From positions 44,686,053 to 44,750,052 of the forward strand of contig NC_034410.1 of NCBI RefSeq assembly GCF_002078875.1: a stretch of DNA of 64,000 nucleotides. The letters are read 5' to 3'. This document shows, piece after piece, positions 46,771-59,300 of this stretch. Made by a program: the position numbers and the translations under genes. The stretch is from Numida meleagris (lineage: Eukaryota; Chordata; Aves; Galliformes; Numididae). Every line of letters starts with the position of its first letter. Position 1 is the stretch's first letter. The notes under the pieces are model-generated. The model made no database searches, was not told where the DNA came from, and worked only from the letters and a program-made list of their open reading frames with translations.

Positions 46771-49700
46771 AATTATAGTTAAACTTACCTTCTTGCCATT
46801 AAAAATAAACATAAAAAAAACACTGTCAAATTGCTTGGAAAATATTTACAAAATCTCCTCTCCCCCCCTCCCTGGCGACACACGCTTCAGAGAAAAAAAT
46901 CATATTCAGATGCAAACTGTCTGCTTGGCGCATCCACGTGCTGTTTGCTTGCCCAGGTTTGCAGCAAGGATCCCAATATCTACTCTAAAACAAAGTCGTG
47001 CTGATCAATCCTGCTAAGACCTTGACACACAGAATTAAGAGTGCACACATCCAAAAATCTCAATAGAAAGTAAGTTACCTGCAGAGGGCACCCATTCTGC
47101 TTGAAATAGAAAGGACTACTGACAGAACAGGAATAGTTTGCTGTTATTCTTTTAAACAGCATCCATGCCCCCTTCCTTCTATAAAAAACATACTTTAAAA
47201 TGTTACTGCAATATTGTGACAATACCTGGGCTATGAAAATCAGAATATCAAAGAGCAGGGCTCTGGAAAACAAAATGTAATTATTTCTTATTAGAGAGGC
47301 AATACTAAACAGCAGTCAGAAAACTTCAAACATCGTTCTCCTTTTGGTGTGGTGGAGCATCACAGCAAATGTGCCCAGCCAGTCCCTCTGCTTCCTTTCA
47401 GTTTCCAGGAGTCATGCTCATACAGATTAAAAATAATGAAGTCACTGGTTACATCCGAAGCAGCGACTCAAGCAGCCTCAAGGAGATGAGGAATTTATTA
47501 GTAGAGGATGAAATGATGAAGACTATTGTGATCACATTTATTGTGTTCAGCTTCGTTTGTGAATCTCTGCTTCTTACAAAAGGTGAAAGTTCAAGGCCTG
47601 TCTTACGGGTACTCCTCATGGTGTGCATGTTTCAAACTTGTGTGTGGCCACAAAAGCTGCTGTTATAAGCCATCCTCACTGTGACCACTGCTCCTGATGG
47701 TATAGAAGCAAAGCAAAACCAAATCTTGTGGACTCCCATGCAAAAGCACATTGCTAATTTGGTAAATCAATCTGTTTCAGTGGGAATGCCTATTCCAATA
47801 TTCTAAAAGTTTTATGGTTCAGTTGTACAACTGGGCACATCACAATTCAGAAGGTGATCATGTCAAGTTTCTCCTATTTTGAAGAAGCCATTACCACTCT
47901 CCAGCTTTGGAAGCACAAAGGACTTCACTTCCTCGTTCCTTTGTTCCCCACAAACATTTTCTCAGATAAGATGGCATGGGTGGAGGTAGGCATTTGCCAC
48001 TGCACAGAAGCTCAACTTCCTGAAACTGCATCTATCTCATGATGTCTTTTAGACACCTTTTTGAGTCCATCTACATCAAATCAGTTGCAGGTATCTGTAC
48101 CTTGAAAAATAATATACGTAAATACCTGCTAAAGCAACAGCAGGGTGTCACACATACCACACAAGGCCTCGAGTTCAGAATACTTGGCTTCCAAATGAGG
48201 GTTAAGATCATTGCACTACCTTCCTCTTTTGTGGGAGTAAATTTGTCACTCTTTCCCTCCACTAGGAGTTGGCAAGAAGCCTACTTCTTCATTCATACAT
48301 GCTTTGAGTTCCTTGCAAGTAAAGTACTAAGCCAAACACATAGGACATGTTATTACTGAAACTGAATTAAACACTAACATAATAAAGGAAAAAATCCACA
48401 CTCGGTAATTAGTATTTCTTCCCTTTCTTCTCTTTCTGATCTTGTATTTCGACTGATTTTCCTTGCAGGCATTTTTAACATCAGGATAAGCTTCCCACAT
48501 TGTACTTAATTCTGGTATTTTGCTTTGCCAAGTACTGTACATTCCCCATACCCACACCTGCTGCCCTTGACTAACCTCTAGACAGAAAGGTATGTAGTTA
48601 CCTAGTTGTGCAAGTTTGGGGACAAATAAGGTGAGTTTTTATCCTCGTGCTGTTATTGTTAAGGAGCTATTTTTGTTTCTTGGCTTATAATCTGCCTAGT
48701 AAGTACTAAACAGGTCTCGGCAAAGGAGCATTGTATACACAAACAACAAGACACTATTTATTTAAAACATCTCTTGCTTTAAGGCTTGTGTACAGCATGC
48801 AAAGTCCGACCTGAAATTTAAGGCGGGGAGGCTCATGTTTTGCTAACAGGTGGATCTGCACTGAATCTAATTACTTCAACATACTGTGGCTGAAAACTTT
48901 AATTACTGATTTCTTTTTTTTTCCCATGAGCAGCATCCAAAGGGAGGTCTATTAAGGCATGATAATCTTACCTACTTAAGCTTTTGTACAGAGCAATCAG
49001 TCTCCTCACTTTGTGATTGGCCTTCTGAGAACTTCAGCAAATAATGTTAAATATTAAATCTGGTTATGTACACAGCATGTGTTTGCTATTTGTTTTTGGC
49101 AAGTAAAAATATTCTTCAGACATCACCAAATGGAAAAAAGATCAGTCATGTACCATGTAAGACATGGTAAATTTACTTAGGCTATGTATATGTTCTGAGA
49201 AATGTTTAAAGTTTTTGTTGTCAAGTGATGACGTTTAGTTGTGCTTGAAATGCTAGTTCAGTTTAAAAGCAAAAGACAGATTTGCATGAATGCAGGAACA
49301 ACCCCTATATATTTAAGCCCCGGGAGAGCATACAGGATGTTATTTCGATATGCCCTGTTTGGTCTTTGGACTCTTTTTGGTTATGTCAACAATTGCTGCC
49401 AAATGCAGGGTAACTTTGTGGTAGGAACACCTGTCAAAAGCTACCATCAACAACCTTGTTCACCTACATCACCAATTAGCAATTAGGTATTCATATCTGA
49501 ATGATGCTCCCTGCTTAGACTGGCTGTGAATCCATCATACATGCATGTGAAAGGTGCCAAGTCAGATTTTCTTTGCATGCACTTTTTAAAGTACTTCTCT
49601 GTCTCTCTCACATGTATTGTTAGTGGGATTGTATTCTTTGCCACTACTACAATGAACTTCAACACTGACAGGTAAGAATCACTAGCAAGAAAAGTTTCTG

Positions 49701-50437
49701 CATATGCTCCATCCCCATCCAAAGTTGGGGGAAATCACACATTTCTGATGCATTAGTCAGACCAGGCCCATCCTCCTAGTATTGCTGTGTCTGGACATCT
49801 GAAGCTGGCAAAAGTACACAAACGACTGCAAAAAGCCTGAAAACAGCAATGTGCTGTGCTGCTTTTATGCAGGAAAGGATAAGCACTAATGCCTGTATAT
49901 TTTCCAGGTTCACCTGCCATCTTTTTTCTGGATCTTTGGATAGTTTTAGACATCCCAATCTGGCCTTCCTTATGTTGAAACAACTGTGGTAAAGAGTGCT
50001 GCATTTACCAGTCCAGCTGCTGCTTTTCCGATCAGTGCAGGACATGCTCCTTCCCCCATGGGTTCTATCCCCTCAACAAAAATTCTGAACGCCTCAATTA
50101 CAGGATATTACTCCTGTAATTTCTTCCTCCATAGTCGTATTCCTAATGCAACCCACTTCTGAATCTAAGAGAATGCGATTACGGTCCTGAGGCACGAACT
50201 AACAGGCTTACTGACTTCATATCTCATGATATGAAGGCATAATAGGTAATACATTAGGTTTCTTTTTTTGATCTTAGGACTTTAAGGCCTGCAAAGGAAA
50301 CTGCCATACAAAGGTCATTTGTAGGCGTAAAGATACATTAAAATTGCCCAGAGCAATTTTTGGTTTAACCCATCACATCATGCCTGAATCAAAACTTAAC
50401 TCATCAGGTTTTTATAGCTATGGAATGGGATGGAGTA

Positions 50438-50717
50438 TATCATAGAATCATAGAACGCCCTGGGTTGAAAAGGACCTCAAAGATCATCAAGTTTCAACCC
50501 CCCTGCTGAGTGCAGGGTCACCAACCACTAGACCAGGCTGCCCAGAGCCACGTCCAGCCTGGCCTTGAATGCCTCCAGGGACCGGGCATCCACAACCTCC
50601 CTGGCAACCTGTTCCAGTGCGTCACTGCCCTCTGAGTGAAAAACTTCCTCCTCATATCTAACCTCAACCTCCCCTGTCTTAGTTTAAAACCATTCCCCCT
50701 TGTCCTATCTCTATACC
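50438..50717 (-). mobile_element. CR1 LINE 3' fragment, well preserved
   Basis: Starts tcatagaatcatagaacgcc (the reverse complement of the CR1 tail), then gttgaaaaggacctcaaaga, gaccaggctgcccagagcca and cattcccccttgtcctatct. About 280 bp of 3' UTR with few changes from the usual pattern. Minus orientation. Confidence 0.92.
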
Positions 50718-53700
50718 TTTTGTTTTGTAGAAGGTTCAGAAGTTTATCAAGGTGAACTTCAAGTGTCTTGTTATTCTGCTATCCTGCTCTTGTTATGCAC
50801 CTATTTGGTAGTAGAAAAATCAGTATTTGGACTTGCAGATTGCTGTGGCACTGTCAGCTTCCTGCACAATCTGACACCATGCACTGAGGAGACAGCTCAA
50901 TTCCTTCTCTTTCCTAGTGGACAGCATCCCTCTTACCTGTGGCTCTAAGGCACCTCTATTAACATCCAAGGCTGAACGTTTTCAAGCACTGTGCTGTCAG
51001 CAATTTAAAACATGCTAATCTGCAACTGAAACAGACACATCCAGTCCCCCCACCAACATGTATTTCAGCTGTTTAAACCAAGTTAAAATCAGTGTTTCTT
51101 CATCTTCCCTGGTATTGTAACATGAACCACAGGTTCATGCACAGGTAAAGCAAACTGTGATAGAAAATAGTAGTGTTTTGTTTTCATATAAGCAAACCCT
51201 CAAGGCATGGAACATTCACTTTTGCCAACATCTATGGCAGAAGTTACTGATTCCAGGGTGCTGCTGGAGGACCACTCTGAAGTTGTTCCCCAGTCTGCTT
51301 TGTCTGGAAGTGAGATGGGGAGCTCATATGGGATGTTCTCAGTTCTGCCACGGTCAAAGCTGAATAGGTGGTGAGGGAACATCCAACCAGACTGAGTTTT
51401 GAGAATGTCCTCTGCCTAATGCAAATGTACATTTTTGTTTATACTGGTATAAATTTTCCTTGACTATACAGGGACAGCCTTTGAATCTAGCTTGACATGG
51501 TTAAGCTACTGATTTCAGTATGAGTTTATGGAGGTACAAAGATTTCCGTTGCTGGACAACAGCCAAGATCTAAGAAAGAAGGAACATAAAATGAAGGACT
51601 TACGGAACTTTGATGCCTAATATAAACTTCAGTTACCTTTCTACCTACTGCCAGTGATAACAAGTCTGGATATCGTATGCAGATATGCTGGTTTTTCCAC
51701 TGAAGAGAGATATTTTCCGTGTTTCTATATCAGCATTATTTCCGATCTTACTCCCTGAGAATATACTTCATTAGAATCACTTGTATCTACCTAAAATGCA
51801 TTGAAGAACAATTTTATTTTTGATAGAAATCATATCATACTATAAACAGCTTGCCAAATACCATTTCAGTTTCTAAGTGTTACTGTTTAACAGTAATTTA
51901 TGAATGTAACTGCAATTCTGTCTCAGCAGAAATTACTAATTAGGGAACTTCTAAGTAAACACGTTTATTACCCTAAAACCCTGACAGCAAATGAAGAAGC
52001 TGCCCAACTTGGGAACCCTGAAGTCATAAACTATATTTCAATATACATGCATAAACAAGATATATAGAAAAAAAGCAAATTAACTTTGATTTTTTTCACC
52101 ACCAACTACCACAATTTCCCAAACTTCCCTAATTACCAGGAGTCATCAACAGAACAAAATCCACTTAACAGAACATTTGTGATGTATGAGGCAAATCCTT
52201 GAAGTATGTGCTTCTAACGACATGGAAGACTTAGCTACAAAATTTAGACGGGAAAATAGAAGTTTTCTTTAAAGAACATAGTAGAAATAACTTTTAAAGT
52301 AGAATACAACTGCAAAACTAATCAGTTAATTATTTCACTTGGGAGGAAGCGTCAGTTCAATTTCTCCAGCTAATCCCTCTGCTCCCAAACTGCCCATCTA
52401 TCCTTGTATTATTTTTACTGCATTCTGTGTTTCTGTTTGTAAATTACCACAACCAGCCAAACCATTCTCACTAGCCTGTCATAGGGATTAACTGTAGCAT
52501 AACTCACATTTATTCCTCTTTTTTTTTTCTCTTTTATGATTATTTTCAAAGGGACAATGTTATATTCACGGTCTGAATTCTTCTGCTGGAAATTAAACTG
52601 TGAGCACTTCAGGCCTTCAGTTTCTACAGGCGTTCTACACGGATGTGTTTGTGAATTTACTCAAACATTTAACTCTTCATAGAAGCTGTTAATAATATGA
52701 GAGTCTGCTTCAGGATGAAAGTGTTTGTTCTTTTCACTCTGGGACTCCAACCACAAATAATAAACACAACTCAATCTGTTCCAGTATTTATCTTTAAAAA
52801 CAAACAAGCAACCAAACTCAGGGAAATTTACATGATCAACTCTCCTTTCAATTTACATTTACTATCCCAATTTTAGCTGAACATAATATATTACCCAAAA
52901 TCATTTAAAGCAAAAGACATCCAAGTCCAAGACATCCAAGACATGCATTTTCTATCCTGATTCTGCATGTAGTTTTCTTTCCTTCTTCCTCCCGTTTAAG
53001 CCCAAAATCAACCTTTAAGAATCACATTTCAGTATTCAAACCACTGCAATGTCCTATCTTTACAGGATATTAAGAAAGCCTTTCTGAAAAAGAACAACGG
53101 GAATTGTCCTGATTTTTCACAGGACTTCATGGTTGTGGGTTTTTTTGTTTTTTTTTTTTAAGATAAACCACCTCCAGTACAAACATAAGGCATGACTAAT
53201 CACAGCTCAATTTTAATTGAGCTTTTGTCTATTTGTAATATAGGAAATGAAGGCAAAAAGCAGTGCAGCTAATCTGGTAACTGGCTGCAGCGGAGAACAT
53301 TTTGTTGCAATTTCTTACATTCTGATGGCTTCATTTAATACAAATTCTAAGCACATACAGCAGCCCCATCTTTGTTGGGAACAGAACTAATCAGATCATA
53401 ATTAAAATATCAATTTAAATATATTGCATTTAGACTTTCAGTAGATGGGATGTCACATTTAGAACAATTAAAGGTGTCTTTGAAGTGTAACCGAGGGACA
53501 AACTTTGTGTAAATATCTCCTCTCCTCCCCCTGGAGTAAAACTTTACAGTCATAGGGGATAAAAACATTTCTTTCTTACCAACTTTTGTTTACAGATAAA
53601 AAATTACTTCCATCCAGAATATATATGGTATGTTTCAATAAACTTATTTTTCAGTATGAAATAACATCTTCAAAAAGATGACTAAGCAAAGTCATCTTGA

Positions 53701-54197
53701 AATGATCATTTGAAAATAAATATTACCTGTAGAAAAAGCAGGAATAATATATGGGACTATTAAACTTAGAATTTGTGCCATTTTAAAACGATATTTCATA
53801 TAATCAAAATGTAAAACTACAAGATATTAAACTGAAAAATATTTTTGAAATATTAAAAAAATAAAATGCTAGCAATGCATAATGTACAAATAAATGAAAC
53901 AGCAAACAAGAAGCCTGCTGAGATGAAGGAAATTTGGTATTCATAAAGATCCTATTCAATTTCCAAAAACTATTTTTGTCTAGCATACCTATATTCACAC
54001 CATGTTCTCAAATGCTGTCAGATTTACTAACAGAGTATCTAAAGAAACATCATTTAGACACAAAAACATGAAGATTATTTTTTAAACCAATACTGTTTCA
54101 ATGACTTTATAACCTTTCTTATAACATGAGATCAAATAAATCAGAAAAACAGAATGTATACATTGCTAATTTTTTTTTTAAGTAATGTTATGTACAT

Positions 54198-54203
54198 TTT
54201 ATT
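54198..54203 (-). terminator. CLASP2: Candidate distal CLASP2 poly(A) signal
   Basis: TTTATT on + (AATAAA on the coding strand), about 2.07 kb after the stop. An A/T-rich stretch with a run of T on + lies at 54171-54180. Confidence 0.5.
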
Positions 54204-54927
54204 GCCAGTATATGCACAATGGTAAGCATAGAACTATAAATACACAATGTAATTAAACGGTAGAAAACAACAAGAATGTTACACATAACAAAGGAAAGAA
54301 AGAGGAGATACTATTTTCCTGATGTAGCTGCTAAGAAGGGCTAGTGACAAGTTATGACAGCCTTGATTTGAAGTCTTTACATATATTTCTACAACTTTTC
54401 CTCCAAATAAATCTCTGTAATGGCATTGCTTCTTTAACAACAACATCTCAGCTTTTCTATCGGATTCACTTCCAACTAAAGTGAAAACAACCTTTCATTT
54501 AACTACAAGCATCTGACATTTTTTTAATTCAGTTCCGTTTTTCAGGGTACCTAGCAAGTAAAGTGTATAAACAGTTCTTGCAATATTTGGCTGTGTGTTG
54601 AAGAATAGAGTTTTCAATATGCATTAAGTGATAATTTGGGAAAAAAACAAAGACATTTTCTGTAGCTAGTTCTTCCACCAGGTGCTATATGCAGCAGCTC
54701 AGCCAAAAAATTAGTCACCCTGAAGAGGTAGAGAGAATTTTAGCCTAGCATCGATCATCATCCTTGGCACTACAATTTTCTCTCTTATCAGGATATACTT
54801 CCTACAACTAGACAACACCACAATCAAAGGGAAAAAAAAGCTAGGGAAAAAGAGTTCCCACCATTTCTGGGAAGGGTGCTGCTTATCCCAGTTCTCAGTT
54901 AATTAACTTGTTGTTTATATCAAAGAC

Positions 54928-54954
54928 AAAAAAAAAAAAAAAAAAAAAAAAAAA
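54928..54954. repeat. Poly(A) run of 27
   Basis: Uninterrupted A on +, within the inferred CLASP2 3' UTR. Confidence 0.9.
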
Positions 54955-56028
54955 GATGAGAACATTTAGGGACACATTTACTTGATCTTTTTTCTCTTTC
55001 CATTATCAAGTTCATAAATACAAAGAACCATTATTCACAATAAACTAACTCTTTTTCAAAATGGAAAAACAAACCCTGGAAACATTTCCACACCTTAATC
55101 CAGATGGGTCTTGAGGATGCTATTCAAGAAAACCATGCAAACAGTTCGGTGCAGCTTTCCCAACTCATCCAAAATATATAATTTTTTAAATTAGAAGGTG
55201 GAAAGATCGATAGCATTTGTGACTATTCCCTCCCCCCCCATTTAAATTCAGTGCAGAAAATCTTGGTGCTTGTAGGAAGATAACGAATAAATAGTTTTCT
55301 GCACTGTTGTCATAAAATCCCATGTGAGTTACAATACAAGACTACTGGTTCCAGCAATTAGGTTGAGAGGAAACATTCTAGTGATAAATACATACTGAGC
55401 ATGCTTGGGCAGAGCACTCCATTCTGAAGCATCCTGCTTGAAGAATGAAAGGTGGCAAGGATGGTTCACGTCCATCAAGTGACCATTAACTCTGCAGCTA
55501 AAAGCAGACTGCCACTCTATCACCAGGTCGGCAGTGCTACCCTGAAAGGGCTGTCTCCCACACTAAGAGGTACTGGTTGTACCAGTCCTCTGCTGTGCAC
55601 ACTAAATTCTTATTTATGCAACAAACATACAACCAATGAACAATATCACTTTTACAGAACTGGATCGATCCAGCTTTTTTATAGGCATATTTCTCAATCT
55701 CTGGAATATCCCAAACAAGCTGTAAATAAGATGATGAACCACCAGCAGCGACTGAGTCTCACTGCAGTTCAGACTAGTTCTGCCTAGTTTCACATCACTT
55801 CTTGTTTCTAGCGAAGGACACAATACTCAAACAAAATAGCAATAAAAACAATGTTATCTGCAGCTGAGAAAAAGCAACAGAATTTATATTTTAACTTCTG
55901 AAGCTTAAAGCATACCTGTTTAATTAGCATTAAAAAAATCTTTTTTAATACAATAACACTGGCAAAAGTTAATGGGAAGACACAGAGGATTGCAACAGGA
56001 TAACGGATGAATTAGGTTATTTTTAAAT

Positions 56029-56034
56029 TTTATT
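56029..56034 (-). terminator. CLASP2: Candidate proximal CLASP2 poly(A) signal
   Basis: TTTATT on + (AATAAA on the coding strand) about 235 nt after the stop; would give a short 3' UTR. Confidence 0.35.
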
Positions 56035-56268
56035 TTGCTTTGATCAGCTGATGTTAATACTGCTTTTCCTTAGATTTGGAATAATTCTATTGCAACAGTC
56101 ACATGCAGGCTGAAGATAGCCATTGGTTAAGGGAAAAAAAAAAAAGAAAAAAACAGAAAAAAAGAAAAAGAAACAAGAGTTCCAAAATTTTTGTGTAAGA
56201 ATTTTCCTTTCACTTGATGAGGGCTTTGCCCTTGCTTTAGGAGAGCTGGTTAATTCTCGTCAGCTTCA

Positions 56269-56355
56269 TTAGCTTTGTCCAGACATATCTGCTGTTGTAT
56301 CCCCTGGTCCAGAGCCTGTTTGTGCACGCTTGATGTAAAGGTTCAATAACTTCAT
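56269..56355 (-). CDS. CLASP2: CLASP2 last coding exon
   Basis: Acceptor ctttgcag; 28 codons MKLLNLYIKRAQTGSGPGDT then TADMSGQS and TAA (complement of 56269-56271). Confidence 0.95.
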   Translation of the reverse strand: MKLLNLYIKRAQTGSGPGDTTADMSGQS

Positions 56356-59300
56356 CTGCAAAGCCAGAAATTAATTTTGTTTAGTATTTACAAATTGTAT
56401 ACGCTACAGAAATAATACAGCAAAGCAGACATTAAAGAATTCTTCTCTTAAAAGCAAAACTGTAGTTTACAGAATTAATTGAAAGGTAACATATTTGCTA
56501 ATAGAAATAACTAACACAGCAAAACTAAGGATGTAAAGAAGAAAGCAACCTAGGGTAGCTACAATAAGACAGATACTTTTCCCCGAATTACTATGCTGCT
56601 CTGATTAAGGCAGGTTATTTTTTTTTGCCTGTTTCTTTGTTTTAAGTGAATGCTGTGGTTTTAAGCCTCTAATTACAGGTACTGAATCCAGTACCTACTA
56701 AAGCTTCCAACACTGTCTAAAATCACATTCAATGCAATCACTGCCAGGCTGTTTTTAAAATGTAACTGTTTTATTCAAAGATATACAAAATTAATTGTCT
56801 TGTTTTATCCCCATGGACAAACTCATAACATACATCTGTTTGAATGTAAAAAAACAGCACATAAGAGCTATCAATAAAATCAAAAAGGAATGCAAGGTTC
56901 TTCCTCATCACCAAATCAGAGGCACTGAAAGGACAGATAAAAGCAAAAAAAGAAACCCAAAGAAGTAGCAAGAACAGACAAACTGTGTTACGTAACAACT
57001 GCTTTCCAGTCAGCACTGCATGAAAAACAAGGCAAAATATGCAGGTAGGAAAAGCCATGCTGAATATAGCTACTATCACTGCTTCAGAATAAGAAGTCTG
57101 ACAGTGCACTCAAGAAAAAAAATTTCTATTTTTTTTTTCGGCCACTGACAATACAATTAAATCTACTGTAAAACAATAAGAAACAACTTGCTATTCTTCT
57201 GTTTGCTAAAGTTTGCGTATGTGCCTAAGTATCTGCAAACCTATGGATTTTCAGTTTTGAACCTTTGATGGCAAAGTCACACTGATCCTCCGAGTGTTTC
57301 AGTAGCCCTGGTTATCACCATTTGGATATACACTTTTATGCAACCTTCTGCTAATTGCAACCAAAACACAAATGTATACATGTAATTATGAACCTAAACA
57401 TCTTAAATGTAATTTTTTACTTACTTTACTGCCAGTGAGTTGACTGAGATGTGGTTTTAGTTCATCACCTATTACTGCATGAATGGCTACAAGGCAGAAA
57501 ACACATGCCTTACGAACACTGCTCTCTGAATTATCATAACCCTAGAAAGCAATAAAATTAACATTAATTGCATATCAGTTAATGATTAAAAGCCCCAGAA
57601 AACTATTTACTACTACTTATAATAAATACATTAAAATCTACATTAAGTGAATGCAAAGCATTCCAATAGGAAAAAAGAGAAAAAAAAAAGCAAATACAGA
57701 GCACACACATTGCAATGGCAGGCTGCTTATTAATTACCCTTTAGAGTTATTTTCCAGACTGAAATTAAAACCCATACAATTCCTGTTCATAATTTATACT
57801 GAAAACAGAGCTGCTGCCATGCTGCACATGGAAATGCAATAGCGGAGAACACAGGAGAAACTGTTCTAGATTACAGAGATATTTATTAAACAGAAGACCA
57901 TTATATTCAGTGCTTTCTTACTCCGAAAGAAGCTGTTTCTTAACAGGTAAAGCTTCTGTTGTTAACTACCACCTTGTTACTGAATGATTTTTGCTTCTTA
58001 TGCCTGCTTGTCTCGCACTGCTTTCTCAGAAGGTTCTGCCTCCTACCTTCTTGCAGATGCCTGACTTGACCACACGCATTAAAGTCAGAAATCTGCAGAA
58101 TGCAGCTGTCAAATTCTGGAAAGTCTTTATTCAGCATATGCAAATTAATGTATTTTGACTCTTTATAAGGTGGGAGATTATTTTTAAAGATGGACATTTT
58201 ATTAACTTTCCCCAATCAACTGCTTCTTTCCTCTTGCTTCCCCCAAGCCTCAAGTGATAAAACCCCATAATAATACACACATTCAACATGGATCATTTCA
58301 AAGCAAACGGTCACAACTTGGAAAAGATACTATATGTAACTGAAAGAGTCTATTAAACTTAACTACCACCAATACTTTGTATCATAGCCAGATCTTGAGG
58401 CCTAACCACAGTTACAGGTTTAGGTAGGTGACAATGAAAACAGTGCTCCCACTTTCTGAGTTATTTTGGGTCAAAGTAGCCATCAACTGTAAGACCAATA
58501 AAAATCCTTCATGAGAGCCAAGTGGTAATATTTGGAAAAAATCTTTGTAATTCGTACAAAGAAAGAGGGTTTTGCTGCTTTGTTTTTACCTGTATTAAAC
58601 CTGGCACAATTTCCGGTAAAAGCTGGGTAAGAGTTTCTTTAGATACTCTCTCTATGACTTTTGTCTGCATTTTGATTGCAGCCAGATTAATGGGGTAATC
58701 TGCAGTCTGGATAATTGGACAAAGGACTTTGATGCACTGATCTGGGCTAATGGAAGTGGCCAGCATAGAAGCAGCTTCTTCAGCAGATCTCACCACCTAT
58801 TGAAAGAATAAGACAAGGAAAAATGATTTATAAGGAGTATCAGTACCAGTACTGGTCTTGAGCATCAAAATTTCTTAACAACTCCACAGTATTGTAAAAA
58901 TATGTAAATTAAAGGATTTTTAAATGTGTGCAATTTTGCAGCTGCTAGACTACTGTACTAAAAACAAGGCTCTTCCCAATACTGTGTGACTGAACTATAT
59001 GCTCTCTGCAAGATGCGTATTGTTGTCTTCCACACCTGCCTTACAATACCTTCCAAACCTGACAGTAACTGTTGAATCAGATCTGAAATCTCTCTAGTCT
59101 GCAATGTTATGCAGAACATAAATACAATATTATGCAGCTATATACTGAAATTGTCTCCACTCTTGGAAAATCTACAATTTCCTGTGTTATCATTCATTAC
59201 TGTCTCTGGTCATCGATAAGCTTCCACGTTCATCTCAAAAACTGTTTAATGACATGCATAGATTGCTACTTCTAGAGGCTTCCCACATCTTTGATTTTTA

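Larger units (their letters stand above)
40810..54170. other. UBP1-CLASP2 intergenic region
   Basis: About 13.4 kb between the UBP1 promoter and the CLASP2 3' end. Three CR1 fragments (41.5, 46.6, 50.5 kb), a tandem AT-rich array at 45.3 kb, a T18 run at 42010-42027 and a TA-rich microsatellite at 46.74 kb. All open frames are short and none shows a family motif, Kozak and splice context together. Confidence 0.6.
54175..56268 (-). other. CLASP2: CLASP2 3' UTR
   Basis: AT-rich sequence of about 2.1 kb from the stop to a distal AATAAA on the coding strand (complement of 54198-54203). Contains a 27-A run at 54928-54954, U27 in the mRNA. A proximal signal candidate is the complement of 56029-56034. 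The distal end is an inference from the hexamer and its T-rich flank. Confidence 0.6.
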
